From contig JAOZOU010000001.1 in assembly GCA_029933125.1 (NCBI GenBank), forward strand, positions 380,073 to 444,072: DNA of 64,000 nt, written 5' to 3'. This DNA is from a bacterium (lineage in GTDB: Bacteria > Arandabacterota > Arandabacteria > Arandabacterales > Arandabacteraceae). Under the pieces are notes generated by a model. The model was not told where the DNA came from and made no database searches. It saw only the letters and a list, made by a program, of their open reading frames with translations. Of the stretch, positions 49,522-58,300 are shown piece after piece. Within the stretch, counting starts at the first letter, position 1, and each line of letters begins with the position of its first letter. The position numbers and the translations under genes are program-made.

Positions 49522-50223
49522 CTAAGGTTTCCACACCTCCCAGACTTTGCCAACAAGCCCTGGTCCAGGCTTCAGAGTAACCTGCCCGACCTGCCACCCC
49601 GATGGTGTCACCTCGCCTGTGTTCCGCACATGCTGAAATGCCTTTATCTGACGAATGAGCTCATCAGGATTACGGCCCACCTCCGGTGTCAGGACTTCCA
49701 TTGCACGAATCACAAAATCGGGATCGATTATGAAACGCCCTCTGATATCAACACCAGCCGCTTCATCATAAACACCATAGATTGCTCCAATCCTGCCGCC
49801 GGCATCCGAAAGCATGGGGAAGGGAACACCACCCTCAACCATCTTTGAAAGCTCCTGCTCCTGCCAGATCTTATGAACGAAACGGCTATCGGTACTCATT
49901 GAGAGCACTTCAACTCCCATTGCCTTAAGCTCCTGATAGCGGGCAGCGACCGCTGCCAATTCTGTCGGTCAGACAAATGTGAAGTCACCAGGATAGAAGC
50001 AAAGCACAATCCATTGACCCTTGTAGTCGGATAGTTTTACTGGCTTGAATCCATAGTCTCTTACAAATGCGGTAGCTTCAAAATCAGGAGCTGGTTTGCC
50101 AACTCTTGCAATCATCCCGACTCCTCCTGAAAGCTTTCTTCCCCCGTATGCCTCTCCCGCTTCTTCCTCAGGGAGCAGCGGACCCCTTGCAGGCTGGACA
50201 CATCCATCCTTAAGCTCTGCCAT
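49522..50223 (-). CDS. Selenocysteine-containing peroxiredoxin (AhpC/TSA family)
   Basis: 233 residues if the in-frame TGA at 49971-49969 (codon 85) is read as selenocysteine; both halves are in the same frame and form one AhpC-like protein. The active site reads P78-x3-T82-x2-U85 ([16 protein letters not shown]), with U exactly at the peroxidatic cysteine. Start ATG 50223 follows GAGGAGGTGGCT. A SECIS-like hairpin lies just after the codon. A residue normally serving as resolving Cys (GEVCP) is Thr206 here (GEVTPSGW); other cysteines are C8 in an extra 35-residue N-terminal extension and C75. It should reduce peroxides in the cytoplasm with thiol recycling by an unknown donor. Conventional calling would give two broken ORFs (49969-50223 and 49522-49959). 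A simple nonsense mutation is the alternative, less likely given the hairpin. Confidence 0.87.
49942..49971 (-). promoter_or_regulatory. Sec codon and SECIS-like hairpin in the peroxiredoxin mRNA
   Basis: Minus strand: TGA (49971-49969), 11 nt, then GGCAGC (49957-49952), loop GGTC (49951-49948), GCTGCC (49947-49942), a perfect 6-bp stem with 4-nt loop. The loop is 17 nt after the TGA, inside the range for bacterial SECIS elements, and starts with GGU as in the E. coli fdhF apical loop. A lower stem GACCG/CGGTC is an alternative pairing. Confidence 0.75.
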
Positions 50224-50511
50224 AGCCACCTCCTCGTTTAAGAGCGACCTATTCTCGAAATGACACCTTTGGCTAATCTTGAATCCGTAACAATCCTGTC
50301 AACTTTCTCCTTATAGCTCAAACCAAAACCTCGTAAAGGTCAATCGGATTTTTGGCAATCGCAATATCGCTGGGCCCAAGGGTAGGATGCCAACATGCGG
50401 ATATACTTACCAAGGGAAAGATCCTAGCCCTGCATGAAGAACTGCTAACCCTCTTCGAAGGCTCCGTCAAGGAGCCTTCCTTCGGCAAGATGCCTTATCC
50501 TAGGCCAAACC
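50224..50511. other. Intergenic region between M1 peptidase and peroxiredoxin
   Basis: 288 nt without a gene. Besides the hairpin at 50457-50479, a minus-strand TTGACA lies at 50302-50297, but no acceptable -10 follows it, so no promoter for the peroxiredoxin gene is called. No ORF with a ribosome site was seen. Confidence 0.5.
50457..50479 (-). terminator. Hairpin downstream of the M1 peptidase gene (possible terminator)
   Basis: Perfect 9-bp stem GAAGGCTCC / GGAGCCTTC with a 5-nt loop, 33 nt after the peptidase stop codon in the transcribed direction. The following bases (GAAGAGGG) contain no U-run, so it may be a Rho-assisted terminator or 3'-end stabiliser. Confidence 0.5.
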
Positions 50512-53235
50512 TTACTTGATCAGCACGAGCTTGCGCCTTAGGGCACGGTCATCAACCTTGAGCAGGTACCAGTAGACACCTGATGCAACATTCTCCCCCC
50601 ACCTGTCGCGCCCATTCCAGCTAACAGTATGGTTCCCCGCATCCATGACTTCATCCACGAGTCTTGTCACTTCTCTCCCTCTCACATCGTAGATGCTGAG
50701 GAGAACACGAGCCCTATTCGAGAGACTATACTTAATGCGGGTCGCGCTCACGAATGGGTTTGGAGTATTTTGCCCAAGCCAGATACGGGGTTTGATTTCA
50801 TCAGCTATGCCACTCGGATTATAGGGCTCACCAAAGAAGTTGCGAAGGATGAACTCACAATTGCTACGCATTGCATCATGGTCATAGCGATAAGGACGCC
50901 CAGCGATGAAAACGAACTGTCCGCCGTCCGCTCGCTGAGTTCCGCCAGAGGAAGGATTGCGCCAGACACCAAGCCCACGTGGGATTGGAAACATATTATA
51001 TTGCATGAACAATACAGTGCTTTCATCGCCAACAGATGCTGAATCAAAAACAGCATTATAGGTCTGGGAACCGCCCGAGCGCGGCATATCAACGAGTCCA
51101 GGATAAACGCTCGTTGCTCGGCGTGTTGTGTTCTCCTTATCCTCCGCCCACTGGATGTCAAGATAGGCTCTTAAGGCTTCGTAAATAAAGTCCTGACCCA
51201 TGCGCGTAAGAAGCAAGACGTTGCCGCCCGCCTTAAGATATGAAACTATTGGAGCATTGTACCAGGCAGTTAGATCACCATTGTAGTTGTTGCCTACCCA
51301 GACAACCGATGAGAATTGCTTGAGTGTATCGGCGGGAATGTCACCATGTCCAAGAGGTTGTGGGAGCGGTGAAGGATAGCCACCAGCAGGCTCAGCAAAG
51401 ATATCCCAGAAGGATATGTCAAGTGACCCCCAGAAGATACTATCTTCATAAGCCGAAGTTATCTCAGTGCCATAAGTGTTCCAATCAACCCCATTGACAA
51501 CAAGGATACCACGATCGAAGGTTGCATCCTTAAGCTCCTCAGAGACCATGCGCAGAATCCATTCATCCTTGTCAAGTTGAACATCCTGTGGTTCATCACT
51601 TACAAGAAGCGTAAATTGCTGACTCGCAAGGCTATCTTCGACAACGAGTGTGGTCTCCCCTGATGCTGTTGTAACACTTATCTGGATAGGCATATTAAAG
51701 ATCTGATTCTCTTGTAGCCGGTCAATCGTCAACGATATTTCATAGCCATCTACAACTGGCTGATAATCCCAAGAAAACATGTAATGCGGGAAACCCTCCC
51801 CATATATCCACTCCTGGAAGAAGGCATCGAAATCTCTTCCAGCAACCTGCTCGCAGATATCTCTGAATTGCTCCGTGGTTGCTGAACCATACTGATATTG
51901 GCTGTTATAATAAGCATGGAGAATATCGAAGAAAGTTGAATCCCCCACAATTCCCCTCAACATATGGAGTACCCAGGATGCTTTGTTGTATGACAGATCC
52001 GGATCGAAGATACGATCCCAATCAGAAAGGTCGGGCACGTAGATTGTGCCTGGTCCGTAATACTTAGCATATTCCATTTGATTCTTATATTCGTCCCACC
52101 CGTATTCATGTTCTGCCCAGAGCGCTTCACTGTATGTTGCAAAGCCTTCATTGAGCCAGATGTGATTGAAGGTATTGCAGGTTATCATATCTCCCCACCA
52201 CTGATGCGAAAGCTCATGAAGCACAAGATACTCGCCCCAGCCCCAGAGGCTGGTAATCGTCTGGTGCTCCATGCCACCACCCCATGTAAACTCCGCCTGA
52301 CCGTATTTTTCCTCGATGAAGGGGTACTCACCATACAGATTGGCAAAAAGACCAATCATATCGGTTATCTTGGCATAGTTGGTTACACAATCAGGATAGT
52401 GGCTAGCGAAAACATAGTGGCGAATTTCCATCGAATCAGTAGGTGAATAGTGATAGTAATCGGAATAGACGATGTAGGGATGAATTGCTACAGAGACAAG
52501 ATAAGTAGCTATGGGATAGCCTTCGTGCCACTTGTAGGTCTTTGTGCTTCCATTGTCGATGGTTGCTCTGAGAACCCCGTTTGAAGCATCAATAAGATTG
52601 CTAGGCACTGTGATCCAGATATCAACCGAGTCTGGCTTATCGTTGGGATAATCCTTGCAAGGCCACCACGTTCTTGCCCCAAATGGCTCACTCAGGCTCC
52701 ATATCATATCCTCGCCATCGAAGGACTCGAAAGCAAAGGCACCAGCCGAAGACGATGGAGTGCCATGATAATAGACTGTAAAGGAAAAGGCCTCACCTGT
52801 TGAATAGGAGCGGTCAAGATTGACAGTGAGGATGTCGTTGGCATGGCTGAAGGTGAGATTACCGCTCGCAGATGTGATACTGTCCACAGTCATGTTGGAA
52901 TAGAGGTCAACATCGACTTGAGAAAGCGGTCCAGTAGTAACCTCAGCCCTCATCTCGACCCCGCCTGAAACCGTTTGAGTTGCTGGATCTATGTTGAGAT
53001 CAAGATGATAGTACTTGGCATCGTAGCAATTCTGATTTGGCGTAGGCTCCGTTGCAAGAGCCTCCATGCGGGCAAAGAAACGTGCCTTTGCCTCCGCAAC
53101 CTGGCAGGCTATGTCACCAGGGCGCTCTGGTTGTATCCACCTTGGCTGGGGTTGTGCAAGCCCAAGCACAGAGAAAGAAATCACGAAGGCAACAAGAAAG
53201 CAAAGCTTGAAGACCAAGTGAGTTTGATGTCCCAT
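50512..53235 (-). CDS. Exported M1-family aminopeptidase with C-terminal sorting-type domain
   Basis: 907 residues from ATG 53235 (GGAAGGAGTATGCC upstream); the longer in-frame start at 53322 lies on the promoter. Signal peptide ending FSVLGLAQ. The N-terminal M1 domain (about 60-230) leads to the GGGMEH substrate loop and zinc site H340-E341-x-x-H344 in LHELSHQWWGD, with the downstream Glu in NHIWLNEGFATYSEALW. Later parts (about 560-810) form a separate beta-rich/glutamine-amidotransferase-like module (VWVGNNYNGDLTAWYNAP, KAGGNVLLLTRMGQDFIYE). The last 85 residues are a FlgD-like sorting domain (NPFVSATRIKYSLSNRARVL, ASGVYWYLLKVDDRA). Secreted or surface protein digestion is likely. Confidence 0.92.
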   Translation of the reverse strand: MGHQTHLVFKLCFLVAFVISFSVLGLAQPQPRWIQPERPGDIACQVAEAKARFFARMEALATEPTPNQNCYDAKYYHLDLNIDPATQTVSGGVEMRAEVTTGPLSQVDVDLYSNMTVDSITSASGNLTFSHANDILTVNLDRSYSTGEAFSFTVYYHGTPSSSAGAFAFESFDGEDMIWSLSEPFGARTWWPCKDYPNDKPDSVDIWITVPSNLIDASNGVLRATIDNGSTKTYKWHEGYPIATYLVSVAIHPYIVYSDYYHYSPTDSMEIRHYVFASHYPDCVTNYAKITDMIGLFANLYGEYPFIEEKYGQAEFTWGGGMEHQTITSLWGWGEYLVLHELSHQWWGDMITCNTFNHIWLNEGFATYSEALWAEHEYGWDEYKNQMEYAKYYGPGTIYVPDLSDWDRIFDPDLSYNKASWVLHMLRGIVGDSTFFDILHAYYNSQYQYGSATTEQFRDICEQVAGRDFDAFFQEWIYGEGFPHYMFSWDYQPVVDGYEISLTIDRLQENQIFNMPIQISVTTASGETTLVVEDSLASQQFTLLVSDEPQDVQLDKDEWILRMVSEELKDATFDRGILVVNGVDWNTYGTEITSAYEDSIFWGSLDISFWDIFAEPAGGYPSPLPQPLGHGDIPADTLKQFSSVVWVGNNYNGDLTAWYNAPIVSYLKAGGNVLLLTRMGQDFIYEALRAYLDIQWAEDKENTTRRATSVYPGLVDMPRSGGSQTYNAVFDSASVGDESTVLFMQYNMFPIPRGLGVWRNPSSGGTQRADGGQFVFIAGRPYRYDHDAMRSNCEFILRNFFGEPYNPSGIADEIKPRIWLGQNTPNPFVSATRIKYSLSNRARVLLSIYDVRGREVTRLVDEVMDAGNHTVSWNGRDRWGENVASGVYWYLLKVDDRALRRKLVLIK

Positions 53236-53321
53236 GGCATACTCCTTCCTGTTTAGAAACTGCGAGCGTTGCACAAATGGCTTAGCCAGATAATTCTCAC
53301 ACATCAAACTGCAACAGTTCA

Positions 53322-53330
53322 ATTATACCA
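53322..53330 (-). promoter_or_regulatory. Extended -10 promoter for the M1 peptidase
   Basis: Minus strand reads TGGTATAAT, a perfect -10 with an extended TG. The -35 position 17 nt further up is poor (TATGCA). Leader about 80 nt. The remaining gap 53236-53465 shows no other signal. Confidence 0.6.
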
Positions 53331-53465
53331 CAACCAGGCACTTTTGCATAGACGCATAGGTGCGCATTACCCCAGGTTGGGGTTGGAATTGTATCGAGCA
53401 AGAAAAGGGGATATCGGAGGCGCCCGTCCTGTTCGTTGGCTGATGATTGAGCCTATTGCGAGAAG

Positions 53466-55037
53466 CTACTTGACAACACCGATCTTAACCACCAAACTTC
53501 TCTGGCGTGTCTTTATCTGGCAGAAGTAGATTCCCGAGCTAATGCGAGAACTTCCACCCTCTAAAGTGCTTAGATCAAGCAGGAGAGCATTGCTCATCCC
53601 ATCCTGAATGGGTCTAAGTGAGCATATGAATCTACCCATGATATCATAGAGCCTTGCAGACCTCACGGATTGCGCGGACAAAGTTTCAGGGAGCTCGAGA
53701 ACCATACCTCTGTCACTCAGGCGCTTACAAGAAAGTGTACGCGGTAGGTAATCGGATGATGCCTTCCAGCCGTGGACTTCCAAGCCGTTATCTTGCCGAG
53801 AAGCGAGACTTTCGCCAGCCAGATCGCGTGGCCTAATCCTTGAACGGCAAGCAGGATTGGTAAGCACCTCATCAATATTAGCTACCTTGAGCCTCTTCCC
53901 TACAGCGTAGTCGATAATGTCAGATAGCATGCTTGTCTCGATACACCACAATCCGTAGCAGGTATCGGCAACAACATGATTGTTGAGGATATACCACAAG
54001 CCATCGTCGGCGGCAGCATCGATATATTGCCGATAATGATTGAGAAGCCAGTAATCCTGGCTGCAATAAGACTTGAGGAAACATCGATTCATTAGGATCG
54101 GAAAGCGATTTAATGCATCATCCCCAAGCCTGCATGACTCGTAATAGTGGCGTACACTATCAATAACTGTATCGTTGTATGCAGAATAGGGAACGGCAAA
54201 GTGCTTAACAGGAAATCCCATCTTCTCCAGTATTTCCTTGGATAGCGTGAGCTCCTTCATCAAACTGTCACCGCTTATCTCAGTGAGTCTTGGATGCGTC
54301 ATACTGTGACTGCCGATATCCCACCCGGCTGCCTGGAGTGCATGCAGTTCATTCCAAGTCAAATATCCGGGCTTTTCAAGCCACGTTGGGACAACATAGG
54401 CAGTTGCTGTCACATTCTTGCTTTCAAGAAGCGGCAGAGCGTATTCATAGAGGCTGCTTGAGCCATCATCGAAGGTGAGGGTGAGCACCCCAGTGTATCC
54501 TGAAACCGCCACTCTTCGCGTTAGTGTCCTGCCATCGCCCAGGTGAATAGTCACACGGACAGCATAGTCAATGGGTTGAGTGAAGGTGTGGGTGACCTTA
54601 ATGCCCGTCGCATCAACGATACCATCATTTTCAAAATCCCATAGGATCTCGCTTTCGCCCTCAGGATCAAGGATCACTTCAAAATCAACAGCGAAGGGAA
54701 CTACACCCCAATTGGTAGAAGCTTTAATTTTGACCTGTGATGTGGGCTCTGTGCAACCCGTCGGCTCAACGGGAGCTGCTGCTTGAGTGTCCGAATAAAG
54801 GGGTACCGCGAGAAGCATGGTAATACCTAAAGCAGCTGCTATGGAAAGTACAAAGGCCCACCCGCTTACGTTTCCCCCAGCTTTAACAAAAGATAGGTCA
54901 GGTGGGGTGCCATGATCCTGGTCTGGCCTTGCCTGTTTAGGCCCCTTGTTACAAAGGTGGGCAGGGATGGCTGTTAAGGCTTTTCTCAGGGGATTCGAGA
55001 CCTCGGAAAATGGGGCATTGCTCTCCATGACACGCAT
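53466..55037 (-). CDS. PKD-domain polysaccharide deacetylase with C-terminal sorting-type domain
   Basis: 523 residues; ATG 55037 after AAGGGAG. A hydrophobic segment near residue 60 (GWAFVLSIAAALGITMLLAV) acts as signal anchor after an unusually long 55-residue N-terminus; the alternative is a later start. A PKD-like beta domain (about 100-170, ILWDFENDGIVDATGIKVTH) precedes a NodB-type deacetylase (about 175-400) with LTLTFDDGSSS (metal Asp) and DIGSHSMTHPRL (metal His pair). C-terminal about 80 residues are a sorting-type domain (SARLYDIMGRFICSLRPI, SSGIYFCQIKTRQRSLVVKI). It would deacetylate GlcNAc-type or similar glycans outside the cytoplasm. Confidence 0.87.
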   Translation of the reverse strand: MRVMESNAPFSEVSNPLRKALTAIPAHLCNKGPKQARPDQDHGTPPDLSFVKAGGNVSGWAFVLSIAAALGITMLLAVPLYSDTQAAAPVEPTGCTEPTSQVKIKASTNWGVVPFAVDFEVILDPEGESEILWDFENDGIVDATGIKVTHTFTQPIDYAVRVTIHLGDGRTLTRRVAVSGYTGVLTLTFDDGSSSLYEYALPLLESKNVTATAYVVPTWLEKPGYLTWNELHALQAAGWDIGSHSMTHPRLTEISGDSLMKELTLSKEILEKMGFPVKHFAVPYSAYNDTVIDSVRHYYESCRLGDDALNRFPILMNRCFLKSYCSQDYWLLNHYRQYIDAAADDGLWYILNNHVVADTCYGLWCIETSMLSDIIDYAVGKRLKVANIDEVLTNPACRSRIRPRDLAGESLASRQDNGLEVHGWKASSDYLPRTLSCKRLSDRGMVLELPETLSAQSVRSARLYDIMGRFICSLRPIQDGMSNALLLDLSTLEGGSSRISSGIYFCQIKTRQRSLVVKIGVVK

Positions 55038-55148
55038 TCTCCCTTCCCTGGTAGAATGTAAGTGGATCCCATTGGCTCAAAGCCATGGTGATGTCATCTT
55101 TTTTCACCATGTCCCGCACCGAGCTTCATTCCGACTTCTACTACCCTC

Positions 55149-55177
55149 CTTTAATCAAATTATCACATCCTTGTCAA
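55149..55177 (-). promoter_or_regulatory. Possible sigma-70 promoter for the deacetylase
   Basis: Perfect TTGACA on the minus strand (55177-55172), 17 nt spacer and a weak TTAAAG (55154-55149); a GATAAT at 55164-55159 is another -10 candidate for a different -35. Divergent from the promoter at 55203-55231. Confidence 0.4.
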
Positions 55178-55202
55178 GTAGCGAAAGTCAAAGCGGGTTG
55201 CA

Positions 55203-55231
55203 TTGAAATGCAGGCGCATTTATGGTAAAAT
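55203..55231 (+). promoter_or_regulatory. Sigma-70 promoter for the C25 protease
   Basis: TTGAAA (55203-55208), 17 nt spacer, TAAAAT (55226-55231) with a TGG extended element. Start near 55238, leader about 70 nt, ribosome site GGGAGGATAGCT before ATG 55307. Confidence 0.68.
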
Positions 55232-55306
55232 GGCAAAAATAGATAGCGAGGTCAGATCTGATTCGTATCCTCGCCCCGCATAGACCACCGAGCTGGGAGG
55301 ATAGCT

Positions 55307-58300
55307 ATGCGTAAGTCATCCCCGATCTTTTTGTTACTCAGCCTCTTTGCAGTCACTTCAGTAGCAGGTCCCCCTTCCCCAAAGTGGGTAGGGTTAGGAG
55401 GTAAGCCCTATCAGGCACAACCCCAAGTTGAAGTCAGCACTCAATTCTCTGAAGAAATTGTCATCCAGGTCAACATGGCAGGCTTCATTGCAGACCGCGT
55501 TGAGTCAAAAGTCGGTTGGTTTGCATCGATTGAGATACCCGGCTGTGGCCAGACCAATGCGATTGGCAAAGCCAGACTTCCAGTTCTAAGGCGTGCCATT
55601 GAGATACCTCAGGGAGCAGCTCCTAATGTCGAGGTCATAGAATACACTACCACCACATACGCACTCGCCGATCTCAACCTTCCGCCAAGGATCTACCCAG
55701 TTCAACCCCCGATTGAGAAGATTCCAGGAGCCAGGCAAAGAGCTCCGTTTAAGATGTCCGAATCTTTTTATGCCTCCTCCAAGCCCTATCCTTCCTACAA
55801 GGCATGCATTGTTGAGATTGGGCAGATGCGTGGGCACAGATTTGCTGTTCTCGAGATCCCTGCAGCTATTTACATCCCAGCCTCAGGTACTTTGGAGATT
55901 GTGACAAACATAGGTTTGAGAGTCACCGTTAAAGGAGCGGATGAAGCAGCCACACGAGCAACAATTGATCGTTACGCTTCACCCTATTTTGAAGCCATTG
56001 CCTCAAAAGCACTTCTTAACTACAAGCATCCGACAATTAAGGCCATCCCTCAAGCGCCTGTCGGCTTTCTTGTCATCACTTCACCAGACTACTACACAGA
56101 AATTCTCCCACTTGCTGAGTGGAAGAGCCAGCGAGGCTATTACACCACTGTCACTCAAACACCAGACATACCAGGCGGCGCAACTACGACAGCGATCAAG
56201 TCCTACATTCAAGATGCCTATGAGAATTGGGATGTCCCGCCAACCTTCGTGCTCCTGGTTGGAGATGTCGATGCCATTCCCAACTGGACAGGAACCGAGA
56301 TTGACAATCCTCCAACCGATCTGTATTACACCACCATGACTGAACCCGACTACATCCCCGACATTGCAATTGGACGTATCTCAGTATCAAGTGCTACCGA
56401 AGCACAGGCTGCGGTCGGAAAGATCCTCAACTATGAGAAGCGCCTTTTTAGCCACACCTCATGGCTTAAAAAAGCGGTCTTCATGGCCTCTGAAGACAAC
56501 TGGGACATAACAGAGGGCACCCACAACTATGTCATATCCACCTATATGGATCCTGCAGGTTTCACATCTCTGAAGCTATATTGCCACACCTACAATGCTA
56601 CAACCCAGGATGTCAGCGATGCTTTCAATGAGGGAACAGGCCTTGGAATCTACTCAGGTCATGGTGCAACGACCTACTGGGCGGATGGACCTCAATTCAT
56701 GCAAAGTAACGTTGCTGCCCTAACTAATCTCGATATGTATCCCTTCGTTCAGAGCTATGCTTGCCTCACAGGGAGATATACCGAAGCCGAATGCTTCGCC
56801 GAAACATGGATCAGGCAGGCTGACAAAGCTGCAGTTGGCTTCTGGGCATCATCGGTGACCTCCTACTGGGATGAGGATGACGTACTTGAGAAGGGTGTTT
56901 TCAAGGCACTCTTCGAAGATAGCCTTACCTGGATTGGCGGGATGATAGACCAGGGCAAGTGGCATCTTTATGAATATTATGGAGGTGCTGGCTCAACCAG
57001 GCGCTATTATGAGATGTATAATCTCCTTGGGGATCCATCAGTTGATATTTGGACAGATGAGCCCCACACTATGGATGTTGCCTATGCAACAGCCATCCCG
57101 GTTGGTGCGACGAGTTACGAAGTCCATGCGAGCGAGAATTCAACCCCTCTTCCAGATGCAATGGCTTCGCTTTTCTGGCCAGGTACACTCTTCGGCAGTG
57201 GCTATACGAATTCGAGCGGTGATGCAATGCTCGACCTCAATCCAAGCCCGAATGAGCCAGGTGAGATGATTCTCACCCTGACACACCACAACTTCACTCC
57301 TTTTAGTGATACGCTTCAAGTTGTTGTCCCTGCTACTGTCGTGATAGATCCGGATACGATTGAAGTTGGGGTCACAACAGCAGTTAGTGTGGCTGTGCTT
57401 GATACGCTTTCTGCTCCAGTGGAAAGCGTCGAAGTGACAATTGATGGTTGGGGAATTGAACCGCCTCTGCATGATACTACAGATGCTTCAGGCCAGGCCT
57501 ACTTCAGCATTAGCGCCCCATACGGCGAGGCTCTCTCGGTCAAGGGAAGCAAACTCAATCAATCCTATGATCTCTTCAATGATTCGCTATATGTTGTCGG
57601 AGCAATTGCCCTACCCAACCCTGCGATTGAAGCTCGTGTTGATGCCGTTGGTCTTGTCGGCGCTCTCACACCCGATTTTGAGGGAACGATCGTGGGTAGA
57701 AGCGACCACGCAGGCCTCGACATCTTTGCCAGAGGCTGTGGCATTGACACTTCAGCTTCTTCATCCTCAGACTCAGTCATAGTCGCTGCCACGCCAGATT
57801 GTGTCGGTCAAGTCAAGGTTGCTTTAGCTTCTCCAGGCTATGAGGTCTATGAAGATGAGATCAGCGTGATCATTGCCTACGGAACACTTGCAGGCACAGT
57901 ACTGGACTCAACCACAGCTCAACCCATCGAAGGTGCCTTGCTGAGGGCTTATCCATCTGGCTCAGATACCTCGAGTACTCCATCATCCTTTGAAACGTTA
58001 AGTCAGGCTGATGGATCATATGCCTCGAGCGATAGTCTTCGCGTCGGCGCATATCAAGTCTATTCAACCAAGTTCGGCTATCTTGCTTCTGCTGGCTCAA
58101 CCATGATCCGGGTGGGTGCAAACACCTATGACATCCTCATGATTCCAGCCCCTGCTGGGATTGTCACCGGTACAGTGACTGAGGAAGGCACAGGTAAACC
58201 CCTGAGTGCTACACTTGAGATATATCGGAGTGATGACATGTCGCTTTACTCCGAGGCAACCTCGGATTCGCTTTCGGGTGGAAGTTACACAACTGAGCCC

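Noticed and set aside
49522-49959. Separate 145-aa gene starting with TTG 49959
   Set aside because: It begins exactly four codons after the TGA in the same frame as the upstream peroxiredoxin half and lacks its own ribosome site; one recoded gene explains both halves.
52078-52446. Plus-strand ORFs over 100 aa opposite the M1 peptidase, flagellar and oxidoreductase genes
   Set aside because: They are antisense to well-conserved coding sequence, have no ribosome sites and show no recognisable protein features.
53236-53322. Longer N-terminus for the M1 peptidase (start at 53322)
   Set aside because: The added 29 residues precede a clear signal peptide and cover the predicted promoter; ATG 53235 has a strong ribosome site.
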